Shown piece after piece: positions 37,170 to 45,463 of a stretch of DNA of 64,000 bases; the first letter of the stretch is position 1, and each line of letters begins with the position of its first letter. The stretch covers positions 558,001-622,000 of the forward strand of contig NZ_LVLC01000001.1 in assembly GCF_002092855.1 (NCBI RefSeq). The letters run 5' to 3'. The DNA comes from Campylobacter concisus (lineage in GTDB: Bacteria; Campylobacterota; Campylobacteria; Campylobacterales; Campylobacteraceae). The position numbers were made by a program, and so were the translations under genes. The notes under the pieces were generated by a model. The model had not been told where the DNA came from, did no database searches, and saw only the letters and a list, made by a program, of their open reading frames with translations.

Positions 37170-38500
37170 TATGCAATCTCCCTTACTAACACCACAAAAA
37201 CTAGAACTGGTGCTACAAACCTTATTAAAAAATACCAAATTTTAAAAACAATCTCACCCATATAAGGCAAGAATAGCTCTTTTAAAAGCTCAAATTTCAT
37301 AAAGTACCCAACAAAAATGGCAAATATAATGCCACCAAGTGGGAGCATAATGTTTGAGCTAAGATAATCAAGCAAATCAAAAAAGCTCTTACCAAAAAAT
37401 GTAAGTGCTTCTTTAAAATCGCCAATACCACTTAATGCACATAAAATCCCTAAAACATAAACTACGGTGCCAACAATAATAATTGATCTATTTCTACTAA
37501 ATCCCAAGCTTTTATTTAAGAAAAATATAAATGGCTCGACTAGCGAAATAACCGATGTTATACCAGCAAAAAATAAAGATGTAAAAAATGCAAAAGCTAA
37601 GAAATTTCCAAGTAAACCAAGCTTTGCAAAAAGCGTTGGAAGCGAGATAAATGCTAACCCTGCACCCTTTGATGGCTCTGAGCCAAATTCATAGGTGAAT
37701 GTAAAAACTATAAGCCCTATAATTACGCTAATAATTATATTTGCAAAGACTACATAAAGCGATGAAGTGAACAAATTTGTATCATTGCCTAGGCTTGATG
37801 AGTAGGTTAAAATGCAGCCAATGCCAATACACATCGTAAAAAAAGCTAGCCCGAGAGCATTTAAGATAGCGCCTTGATCTATCTTTGAAAAATCAGGCAC
37901 TAGTAAAAATTTAGCCGCCTCATCAAATCCATTCATACCAAAAGAGTAGCCGAGCATAAGCAAAAGTAAAATAAAAAGTGCTGGAATAAGATATACATTT
38001 ATACGCTCTATTCCGCTTTTTATACCTTTTGTAAGTATAAAAAAGTATGCAAAAAAAGCGATGCTAAAATATAAAATTTGCTCCTCTATGCCCTTTGAAG
38101 TAAAATTTACAAAAAGCGCTTCTGAGCTTGCCATATTTTTTGGAAGCTCGCCAAGACTTAAGATAACATATTTTAAAACCCAGCCAATAATGAGCGTATA
38201 AAAAGATGCGATGAATAGCCCTGTCACCATCACAACACCAGCAAATTTCCAAGAATTTGCCCCCTTTGTAGCTAGACTTTTAAATGCCCCAACCGTATCA
38301 AGGCGTGAAATTTTACCCATTGCCATCTCAGCAAAAAATATGCTAAGGCCAACCACAAAAGCAAAAAATAGATATATAAGAATAAATGCTGAACCACCGT
38401 TACTACCGACCATATATGGAAATTTCCATGCATTACCAAGGCCAATAGCCGCTCCAATGATAGAAAGAACAAAACCAACTTTACTAAATCTATCCATCAT
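37169..38500 (-). CDS. Neurotransmitter:sodium symporter family transporter (copy 2)
   Basis: 443 residues; N-terminal RFSKVGFVLSIIGAAIG then GLGNAWKFPYMVG, the sodium/substrate helix. Overall it is clearly paralogous to its neighbours along the full length (shared 'SKGVKSGIERINVY'-type helix 5 region and 'GITSVISLVEPF'). The ATG overlaps the stop of copy 3 as ATGA; a second ATG follows immediately. Confidence 0.93.
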   Translation of the reverse strand: MMDRFSKVGFVLSIIGAAIGLGNAWKFPYMVGSNGGSAFILIYLFFAFVVGLSIFFAEMAMGKISRLDTVGAFKSLATKGANSWKFAGVVMVTGLFIASFYTLIIGWVLKYVILSLGELPKNMASSEALFVNFTSKGIEEQILYFSIAFFAYFFILTKGIKSGIERINVYLIPALFILLLLMLGYSFGMNGFDEAAKFLLVPDFSKIDQGAILNALGLAFFTMCIGIGCILTYSSSLGNDTNLFTSSLYVVFANIIISVIIGLIVFTFTYEFGSEPSKGAGLAFISLPTLFAKLGLLGNFLAFAFFTSLFFAGITSVISLVEPFIFFLNKSLGFSRNRSIIIVGTVVYVLGILCALSGIGDFKEALTFFGKSFFDLLDYLSSNIMLPLGGIIFAIFVGYFMKFELLKELFLPYMGEIVFKIWYFLIRFVAPVLVFVVLVREIA

Positions 38501-39843
38501 TTACCTGCTATTTGATAGATCATGATGGCACAAATTGCGATTGGTACGATGTATCTTAAAGCAAAATACCAAATTTCAAAAAATACTTTTCCCATAAATT
38601 CGCCAAAGAGTAGATATAGGCTCTCTTTTTTAAGTTTATAGCCAACAAAAAAACTAAAAATTATGGCACCTATTGGCATCATTATATTTGAAGTAAGAAA
38701 ATCAAGTGCATCAAAGACTGGCTTACCAAAAATACTAAAGATATTAGCCGTATGTGCATAATATGAAAAAATACAAAAAAGGCCTAAAATATAGACAAAA
38801 ATTCCAATATAAACAAGAGCCATTTTTCGTGAAATTTCAAATTTTCTAACCAAATAATAAGCAAATGGTTCAATCATCGAAACAGCACTTGTAACACCAG
38901 CAAATAAAAGTGAAACAAAAAATGCGATGGCCATAATATTGCCAACTATCCCAAGTTTTGCGAAGAGCGTAACAAGTGAGATAAAGATAAGACCCGGGCC
39001 ACTTGCCGTACTATCAGCTCCATAAGCAAATATAAATGTAAAGACCACAAGCCCCATCATAATGCCTATTAATATGTTTATAAAGATGATAGAAAGCGTT
39101 GATTTTATAAGATTTGTCTGCTCTGGTAAATTTGCAGCATATGTCGGTATTACACCAACGCCCATAGATAGTGAGAAGAACGCAAGTCCAAGAGCTTGCA
39201 AAACAACATCTGGCGTGATCGCACTAAAATTTGGCACAAATAAAAATTTAGCCGCCTTAACAAAACCATCACCCATGCTAATTGCATAAAAAAGTATACA
39301 AACAAGCAGTATAAAAAGACCTGGCATCATCCAGATATTTAGCTTTTCAATGCCACTTTTCACACCTTTTGAAACAGCAAAAAATACCATCAAAAAGACC
39401 AAGCTAAAGCAAACAATAGCACTACTTAGGTCATTCGATAAAAGCGTATTAAACTGCTGGGCCGCCTCTTCTTGATTGCTCAAAAGTGGCGAAAAACTAA
39501 GATAAATGTATTTTAATATCCAGCCAATGACAACCATATAAAACGAAGCAATAAGTATCGCTCCTATCATAAAAAAGCCTGAAAAAGACCATATTTTTTT
39601 ATGTTTTGGAGCAAGTTTATAAATGGAGCTTACAACGTCACTCTCACCAAGCTTACCAATGCTAAGCTCTGCTAAAAACGCTACAAAAGCGATAGCAAAC
39701 GTGAGAAGTAAATATAAAACTATAAACGCTGAACCGCCATTGTTTCCTACCATTGTTGGAAATTTCCATGCATTACCAAGTCCAACAGCCGATCCCGCCA
39801 TAGCAAGAACAAAGCCTATTTTTGAAAATTTTTCATTTATCAT
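38497..39843 (-). CDS. Neurotransmitter:sodium symporter family transporter (copy 3)
   Basis: 448 residues, first gene of the tandem array. In helix 1 it has GLGNAWKFPTMVG, so the Tyr after FP that the other two copies have is replaced by Thr; a change beside the substrate site suggests a different specificity. C. jejuni has two NSS genes at this site (Cj0934c, Cj0935c, from memory), so an extra copy or a different count here is likely. Divergent from atpE, 205 bases away. Confidence 0.93.
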   Translation of the reverse strand: MINEKFSKIGFVLAMAGSAVGLGNAWKFPTMVGNNGGSAFIVLYLLLTFAIAFVAFLAELSIGKLGESDVVSSIYKLAPKHKKIWSFSGFFMIGAILIASFYMVVIGWILKYIYLSFSPLLSNQEEAAQQFNTLLSNDLSSAIVCFSLVFLMVFFAVSKGVKSGIEKLNIWMMPGLFILLVCILFYAISMGDGFVKAAKFLFVPNFSAITPDVVLQALGLAFFSLSMGVGVIPTYAANLPEQTNLIKSTLSIIFINILIGIMMGLVVFTFIFAYGADSTASGPGLIFISLVTLFAKLGIVGNIMAIAFFVSLLFAGVTSAVSMIEPFAYYLVRKFEISRKMALVYIGIFVYILGLFCIFSYYAHTANIFSIFGKPVFDALDFLTSNIMMPIGAIIFSFFVGYKLKKESLYLLFGEFMGKVFFEIWYFALRYIVPIAICAIMIYQIAGK

Positions 39844-40048
39844 TGATTACCTGAGATTAAGAATAAATTAATTTTTTCAAAGATAACATAAAAAAACTTT
39901 TATTTTTCTAAGCCAAGAATTTTTTATGGGCAATTTAAATTTTTAGTGTTTTTATTTGAAACAAAGTTTTGTTTTTGTAATATTACGGCTCATAAAGTTT
40001 AAGTAGGGGACAGATCCGAAAGAGCTTTAAAATTTTAAAGGAGCAACG

Positions 40049-40351
40049 ATGAAAAAGATCGTGTTTTTAATTCTTGGTCTTGCTGCATTCGCATTTGGCG
40101 CTGATGGCGAGATGATTAGATCATATTCAGTTATCGCTGGTGGTATTGGCCTTGGCCTTGCAGCTCTTGGTGGCGCTATTGGTATGGGCAATACAGCTGC
40201 TGCAACAATTAGTGGAACAGCTAGAAACCCAGGTGTTGGTAGCAAACTTATGACTACAATGTTTATCGCTCTTGCGATGATCGAAGCACAAGTTATCTAC
40301 GCACTTGTTATTACACTTATTGTTCTTTACGCAAACCCAATGCTTGGCTAA
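40049..40351 (+). CDS. atpE: ATP synthase F0 subunit c
   Basis: 100 residues. An N-terminal hydrophobic stretch ending FAFGADGE looks like a signal or extra targeting segment, longer than in E. coli subunit c. Two membrane helices follow, joined by the polar loop SGTARNPG; the second holds the ion-binding carboxylate in ALAMIEAQVIYAL. The carboxylate is Glu. The gene stands apart from any other ATP synthase gene, as is usual in epsilonproteobacteria. AAAGGAGC precedes the ATG. A terminator and a tRNA follow. Confidence 0.95.
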   Translation: MKKIVFLILGLAAFAFGADGEMIRSYSVIAGGIGLGLAALGGAIGMGNTAAATISGTARNPGVGSKLMTTMFIALAMIEAQVIYALVITLIVLYANPMLG

Positions 40352-40368
40352 GCGTAAAGCTTAAATTT

Positions 40369-40388
40369 AGCCCCTTTTTGGGGCTTTT
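40369..40388 (+). terminator. Intrinsic terminator of atpE
   Basis: AGCCCC-TTTTT-GGGGCT followed by TTT, 17 bases after the stop codon and 10 bases before the tRNA gene. Partial read-through into the tRNA is possible because the T-run is short. Confidence 0.75.
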
Positions 40389-40397
40389 ACTCTTTTT

Positions 40398-40482
40398 GCG
40401 ATCATGGTGGAATTGGTAGACACGCTATCTTGAGGGGGTAGTGCCGCTAGGTGTGCGAGTTCGAGTCTCGCTGATCGCACCA
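40398..40482 (+). tRNA. tRNA-Leu (anticodon GAG)
   Basis: 85 bases including encoded CCA. The acceptor stem GCGATCA pairs with TGATCGC; the anticodon stem CTATC/GGTAG encloses the loop TTGAGGG, giving anticodon GAG (40432-40434), which reads CUU and CUC. A long variable arm (class II) follows, and the T arm is GCGAG-TTCGAGT-CTCGC. Confidence 0.96.
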
Positions 40483-40537
40483 TCTAATCTTACACTTCAA
40501 AATCCAAAATCTTACAAAATTTAAAAAGGGGGAATTT

Positions 40538-41401
40538 ATGCTAGATAAAAAGCGTGCTTTAAAACAGCTACAAAATGAAGCAGATGATACCGCTATCTAT
40601 ACATTACTCGAAGCTAGTGAAAAAATCGAAGAAAATAAAAAAATACTTCGTAAATTAATCACTGAAGAAAAACGACACTATGCTTTTTGCCAAAAGATAA
40701 CAGGTGAGAGTAGAACTGCAAATTTATTCAAAGTCATTTTCTATACGATACTAGTTAAAATTTTTGGAACATCTTTTACTTTAAAATTTATGGAGTCACG
40801 TGAAGAAGACGCAGAGCAATTTTATCTTGATATCGTTGATGAGTATCCTGAAGCTAAAGATATTTATGATGAAGAAGTAAATCATGAAAATAATTTAATC
40901 TCTATGTTAAAAGATACGAAACTAGTCAATGCTGGTGGCATTGTTCTTGGTATGAATGACGCATTAGTTGAGCTAACTGGCACACTAAGTGGTATTGCAC
41001 TTGCTTTTTCAAATACAAAATCAGTTGGTGCGACAGGCCTTATAATGGGTATTGCAGCTGCTCTTTCTATGGCAGGATCGGCCTATCTTGAGTCAAAAGA
41101 AAATCCAAGCGACGAGATCAAACCGCTTACCTATTCGCTCTACACAGGCGGTTCGTACATCATAACAACGGCGTTTTTGATACTTCCATTTTTTATTTTT
41201 TCAAGCAGTCTTTACGCTGTTTTGTCGATGTTTTTCTTTGCGCTAGTTGCCATCATCACTTACAACTTTTACATAAGCGTGGCAAAAGAGCTTAAATTTT
41301 TACCAAGAGTGATTGAGATGTGTGTGATAACTTTTGGTGTTGCGATCATTTCATTTGGCATTGGGTTTTTAGTTAAGCACTATTTTGGACTAGATATTTA
41401 A
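40538..41401 (+). CDS. Ferritin-like/VIT1 fusion membrane protein, probable iron exporter
   Basis: 287 residues. The N-terminal about 125 residues are helical with spaced acidic residues (LITEEKRHYAFCQ, ESREEDAEQFY, YDEEVNHENNLI), as in rubrerythrin/ferritin-like domains with ExxH pairs. The C-terminal half is a CCC1/VIT1 domain with five membrane helices, starting GGIVLGMNDALVELTGTLSG. This is the architecture of MbfA, an iron exporter in alphaproteobacteria, and of Cj0937-type proteins. Iron or manganese export is inferred. Its stop codon overlaps that of the convergent ribD. Confidence 0.85.
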   Translation: MLDKKRALKQLQNEADDTAIYTLLEASEKIEENKKILRKLITEEKRHYAFCQKITGESRTANLFKVIFYTILVKIFGTSFTLKFMESREEDAEQFYLDIVDEYPEAKDIYDEEVNHENNLISMLKDTKLVNAGGIVLGMNDALVELTGTLSGIALAFSNTKSVGATGLIMGIAAALSMAGSAYLESKENPSDEIKPLTYSLYTGGSYIITTAFLILPFFIFSSSLYAVLSMFFFALVAIITYNFYISVAKELKFLPRVIEMCVITFGVAIISFGIGFLVKHYFGLDI

Positions 41402-42459
41402 TCCAAAATTTCATACCAAGTGTAGCTATCGTTTCCAAAATTCCCACTAAATAGTGGCTTTAAATTTAGATCAAGGCTCAAGCTTTTACCATCCTTAAAA
41501 TTTGAGCTTTGATAGATAAGTAGCCATTTTACGTTTGCTAGCTTGCCATCTTTTGCAAGTTTTAAAAACTCACCAGCGCCTTCAAACATGCTAAGCCCTT
41601 TTAAGCTAAGCTTTTTTTGAATGCTAACTTTGCGACCTGGCACGCTAAAAAGCGGCAATGTTTCATCAAATTTATCACTTCTTGAGTAGATTATGACGTC
41701 TGGGTTTTTGCCGCCACTTACTAGCCTACTATCAAGCTTTGGGCCATCAACTCGCACCGTGTTGCCGCCGATCACTAGCGTATCTATGACGCTTCTTAGT
41801 TTATGGACGTGCGTGCGGCTAAGCTCATTTGTGATGATGCCACCACTTGCCACGCCATTTTTACTAAGAGCTATTTTTAAAAAACTAAATCCACCATTTT
41901 GATAGGCTAAAAATGGCTCAAGCAGCTTATCGCAGCGCTCTTTTAAAATGCCAAATTTAACTTTTACTCCAGCGCTTTTAAGTAAATTAGCGCCACCACT
42001 TGCGATTTTATTTTTATCGTGGCTACCTATTATCACCTCTCTAAAACCAAGCTCTTTTAGTAAATTTGCACAAGGTGGCGTTTTGCCATGATGCGAGCAA
42101 GGCTCAAGAGTGACGTAAGCCTTTGCATTTTTTAGTAAATTTGAGTGATTTTTTAGTATAAATTCATAGGTAAATTTTGGCTCCAAAAGGCCAAATTCGC
42201 CCTCTTTTATATTAGAGCTAAATTTATCGTTATACGCTTTTATAAAATCATCTTTAAATTTTTCACTTTTTTTACAAAGCGCAAAGAATATCGCTGTCGG
42301 TTCAGCGTGTAAATATCCAGCCTTTTCATGAGCCTTGCAAGATAAAATTTGACCATTTTCATCAAGAATAAGACATCCAACGGCTGGATTTGGATAGGTC
42401 AGGATCTGAAATTTCCAAGCCTCGCTTAAAGCAAGATCCATGTAAAATTCGTCGTTCAT
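41398..42459 (-). CDS. ribD: Riboflavin biosynthesis deaminase/reductase RibD
   Basis: 353 residues. The N-terminal deaminase domain has the zinc motifs HAEPTAI and PCSHHGKTPPC; the C-terminal reductase domain includes LKIALSKNGVASGG and GGNTVRVDGPKLDSR. It performs two consecutive steps of riboflavin synthesis. The deaminase part carries an insertion of about 40 residues (KFKDDFIKAY to KFTYEF) between the two zinc motifs, longer than in E. coli RibD. It is the last gene of the tyrA-ribD run, 15 bases behind a lipoprotein gene. Confidence 0.93.
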   Translation of the reverse strand: MNDEFYMDLALSEAWKFQILTYPNPAVGCLILDENGQILSCKAHEKAGYLHAEPTAIFFALCKKSEKFKDDFIKAYNDKFSSNIKEGEFGLLEPKFTYEFILKNHSNLLKNAKAYVTLEPCSHHGKTPPCANLLKELGFREVIIGSHDKNKIASGGANLLKSAGVKVKFGILKERCDKLLEPFLAYQNGGFSFLKIALSKNGVASGGIITNELSRTHVHKLRSVIDTLVIGGNTVRVDGPKLDSRLVSGGKNPDVIIYSRSDKFDETLPLFSVPGRKVSIQKKLSLKGLSMFEGAGEFLKLAKDGKLANVKWLLIYQSSNFKDGKSLSLDLNLKPLFSGNFGNDSYTWYEILD

Positions 42460-42474
42460 CTTAGCAGACTATTT

Positions 42475-43026
42475 TTATTTTCCTATATCTTTTATCTCAT
42501 CAACAAGAGTTTTTGAGATCAAGTCGATATCGGTCGGCTCATCCTCCGCGTCCCACCTAAATGCAGCAATTTCCGCCAAAACAGCGATCTCTTTAAAATA
42601 GCTATATTTCGTTGTAGAGAGTGGTATAGTGTAAGAGACCAAAAGCCTATCAGCGTTATCATAAATTTTCACGCTATAGCGAAAGTGTGGCTTGTTTAAC
42701 GCCTTGCCATCCCAGTTAAACCATCTTTCATAGTCCATTTGTATTTTTATCTTGAAGCTATTTTCGTCCCATAAAATGCCCTGCTCTTTTAGATGTTTGT
42801 TTATAAATTCCACAAACTCATCACGAAGTTCGCTTTCATTTTTATAGTTAGTGTTGTGCTCGTATCTAGTTGGTTGATTTGTCAATGTTAGGTTAAAATC
42901 ACTAACAATATATTTAGCCACGCTTTTTTGTATCGGCGTTGGCTCAACATTATATTTATATCTTCCCCCACATCCAACGAAGAAAACACTTAAAACTATT
43001 AAAAAGAGTATTTTTACAAATTTCAT
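42475..43026 (-). CDS. Putative lipoprotein
   Basis: 183 residues. The N-terminus is a lipoprotein signal: MKFVK, a hydrophobic stretch and the lipobox FVGC with Cys19. The mature part is soluble and rich in aromatic residues (YERWFNWDGKALNKPHFRYS); no known domain is recognised. The residue after Cys is Gly, which does not indicate inner-membrane retention, so it may be in the outer membrane. It lies 11 bases behind fhs. Confidence 0.8.
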   Translation of the reverse strand: MKFVKILFLIVLSVFFVGCGGRYKYNVEPTPIQKSVAKYIVSDFNLTLTNQPTRYEHNTNYKNESELRDEFVEFINKHLKEQGILWDENSFKIKIQMDYERWFNWDGKALNKPHFRYSVKIYDNADRLLVSYTIPLSTTKYSYFKEIAVLAEIAAFRWDAEDEPTDIDLISKTLVDEIKDIGK

Positions 43027-43037
43027 ATTTTCTAAAT

Positions 43038-44687
43038 TTACGATAAGCCGTCGATCTTGCCGTCTGCGTCTATCCTCATATTGACAGCGGCTGGTACTTT
43101 TGGAAGTCCTGGCATTAGCATGATCTTACCGCAGACTGCGACGATAAAGCCAGCCCCCGTTCTAATGTCAAGGTCTTTTACACTAAAAGTAAAACCCTTT
43201 GCTCTACCCAAAAGTTTCGCATCGTCGCTAAATGAGTACTGTGTTTTTGCGATACAAACTGGCAAATGGCTCAAATTTAGCTCTTTTATCATCTCAAGCT
43301 TTTTAAGAGCGGCCTCTTCAAAGACTACCTCGCCAGCTCCATAAATTTCCTTAGCGACCTTTTCTATTTTAGTTTTCGTATCGTCACTCATCTCGTATGT
43401 GAAATTTATCTTGCTTGGCTTATCGCACGCTTTTAAAACTAGATCGGCAAGCTCAAGCGCACCTTTACCACCTTTTAAGAAATTCTCACAAACTGCCACT
43501 TCTACACCAAGCTCACGGCAGTACTCTTTTACGAAATTTATCTCTTCACCAGTATCAAAGCCAAATTTATTAAGCGCCACAACTACGTTTTGACCAAATT
43601 TGACTTTTAAATTTTCGATGTGGCCGCCAAGGTTTTCGATACCTTTTTTAAGGGCGTTCATATCTGGTTTTGTGATCTCATCTTTATTTGCTTCGCCATT
43701 ATATTTTAGCGATCTGATCGTGCTTACAAGCACCACAGCGCTTGGCTTGATGTCAGCGATCCTGCATTTTATATCTAAAAATTTCTCAGCGCCAAGCTCC
43801 GAGCCAAAGCCAGCTTCAGTGATGACATAGTCGGCCAAATTTAGAGCCGTTTTTGTTGCGATGACGGAGTTGCAGCCGTGTGCGATGTTTGCAAATGGGC
43901 CGCCATGCACGAGCGTAGGTGTGTGCTCTAATGTTTGAAATAAATTTGGCTTGATCGCATCTTTTAAAAGTATACAAACAGCGTCTTGACAGCCTAGATC
44001 ACGCACGTAGATAGGCTTTTTATCGCTATCGTAGGCAACCATGATATTTGCCACACGCTCTTTTAGATCAGAAAGGCTCGTAGCTAGACAAAGCACAGCC
44101 ATGATCTCGCTTGCAGCGGTGATGTTAAAGCCATCTTCTCTTGGCACGCCATCTGTTCTACCGCCCTGACCCACAGTGATAAATCTAAGCGCGCGGTCGT
44201 TCATATCCATACAGCGCTTCCATAAAATTTTCTCGATTTTTAGCGGGTTTTCTTGATAGAGGCTATTATCTATCATCGCTGAAATCAGGTTATTTGCCGA
44301 TGTTATCGCGTGAAAATCGCCGGTGAAGTGTAAATTTAGATCTTCCATCGGTGCTAGCTGCGAGTAGCCACCACCTGCTGCTCCACCCTTTATGCCAAAA
44401 ACTGGCCCCAAAGATGGCTCACGAAGTGCCAAACAGACCTTTTTATTAAGTGAATTTAGCGCATCAGCTAGACCGATCGACATAGTCGTTTTACCCTCGC
44501 CGTATGGGGTTGGATTGGTAGCGGTGACTAAGATGAGCTTTGAGTTTGACGTCTCAAGCCTTGGAGAAATTTTTGCCTTATATTTACCGTAAAGTTCAAG
44601 CTCGTCTTCGTTTAAGCCTAGTTTTGCGGCAACCTTACTGATGTGTTCAAGTTTTGTTTGGTGAGTTATCTCGATGTCGCTTAGCAT
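43038..44687 (-). CDS. fhs: Formate-tetrahydrofolate ligase
   Basis: 549 residues. It makes 10-formyl-THF from formate, THF and ATP. The P-loop-like TPYGEGKTTMSIGL is near residue 60; further family segments are EPSLGPVFGIKGGAAGGG, HFTGDFHAI and GFGSELGAEKF. To my memory C. jejuni lacks this gene at the corresponding place, so it is a lineage difference. It directly follows rimP (one base), although its role is one-carbon metabolism. Formate use as a C1 source is plausible. Confidence 0.95.
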   Translation of the reverse strand: MLSDIEITHQTKLEHISKVAAKLGLNEDELELYGKYKAKISPRLETSNSKLILVTATNPTPYGEGKTTMSIGLADALNSLNKKVCLALREPSLGPVFGIKGGAAGGGYSQLAPMEDLNLHFTGDFHAITSANNLISAMIDNSLYQENPLKIEKILWKRCMDMNDRALRFITVGQGGRTDGVPREDGFNITAASEIMAVLCLATSLSDLKERVANIMVAYDSDKKPIYVRDLGCQDAVCILLKDAIKPNLFQTLEHTPTLVHGGPFANIAHGCNSVIATKTALNLADYVITEAGFGSELGAEKFLDIKCRIADIKPSAVVLVSTIRSLKYNGEANKDEITKPDMNALKKGIENLGGHIENLKVKFGQNVVVALNKFGFDTGEEINFVKEYCRELGVEVAVCENFLKGGKGALELADLVLKACDKPSKINFTYEMSDDTKTKIEKVAKEIYGAGEVVFEEAALKKLEMIKELNLSHLPVCIAKTQYSFSDDAKLLGRAKGFTFSVKDLDIRTGAGFIVAVCGKIMLMPGLPKVPAAVNMRIDADGKIDGLS

Positions 44688-44688
44688 T

Positions 44689-45105
44689 TTACCACTCCAA
44701 ATATGTTTTTGCTTTTTTTATCTCACTGATATTGATCTCAAAAATTCCCTCTTCGTTTTCAACTGCGATACTTTCTTCGTCCGCTTTTACGAGCCTTCCC
44801 GCAAATTTCTCAGCCTCGGTTTGAACTTTTACAAGCTCGCCAACACTCGCTTTAAAGTGAGATGGCTTACTAAGCTTTCTCTCAAGGCCAGGTGAACTAA
44901 CCTCAAGGTTATAATCCCCGCTAACTGGTGGTGTCACGTCAAAGATAGGCGAGAGCAGACGGCTCACTTTTTCGCAGTCATCTAGGCTCACTCCACCATT
45001 TTTTGTGATATAAACTCTAAAAATAGCCCTGCCATTTTCATTTGTAATCTCGCTGTCGTAAAGCTCGACACCGCATTCGCGTACTAGTTTGTCTAAATTA
45101 TCCAT
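44689..45105 (-). CDS. rimP: Ribosome maturation factor RimP
   Basis: 138 residues with the RimP pattern: RVYITKNGGVSLDDCEKVSRLLSPIFD (conserved DDC), then VSGDYNLEVSSPGLERKL, whose SPGxxRPL-like motif is the family signature, and a C-terminal SH3-like part. It assists 30S maturation. The start overlaps the end of rbfA by eight bases. Confidence 0.93.
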   Translation of the reverse strand: MDNLDKLVRECGVELYDSEITNENGRAIFRVYITKNGGVSLDDCEKVSRLLSPIFDVTPPVSGDYNLEVSSPGLERKLSKPSHFKASVGELVKVQTEAEKFAGRLVKADEESIAVENEEGIFEINISEIKKAKTYLEW

Positions 45106-45463
45106 TTTTGTTTAAATCCTTTGAAATTTTATCAAACAACTTATCCATATGGTTTTGATACTCTAATCTATCGTCAAATTTAAAGTGAAAATTTGGACAT
45201 CTATACCAGCCCTCAGCTGCCATGCAGTGGTTTTGCAAGTGCCTACAAACTCGCTTCAAATGTCCCAAAATATACTCTTGTTCACGCTCATCAAATGCCA
45301 TTTTGTCAAGATAAACAAAGGCGTCGTATCTGCCCTTTTTACACTCGACATCAGTGACGCAAAGCCCCTTTAAAATACCATCTTCAAGAGTAGCTAGAGC
45401 CTCTGGAATGAGCTCTTTTAGCACACTCTCTGTTCTCATACGCTTTATTTCGTTAGCGTTCAT
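45098..45463 (-). CDS. rbfA: Ribosome-binding factor A
   Basis: 121 residues, a KH-like factor for 16S rRNA 5'-end maturation and cold adaptation. [20 protein letters not shown] at the N-terminus and [18 protein letters not shown] are recognisable; the C-terminus is rather divergent and ends in a [14 protein letters not shown] segment matching the family 'P.l.F..D'. The gene overlaps infB by four bases. Confidence 0.9.
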   Translation of the reverse strand: MNANEIKRMRTESVLKELIPEALATLEDGILKGLCVTDVECKKGRYDAFVYLDKMAFDEREQEYILGHLKRVCRHLQNHCMAAEGWYRCPNFHFKFDDRLEYQNHMDKLFDKISKDLNKNG

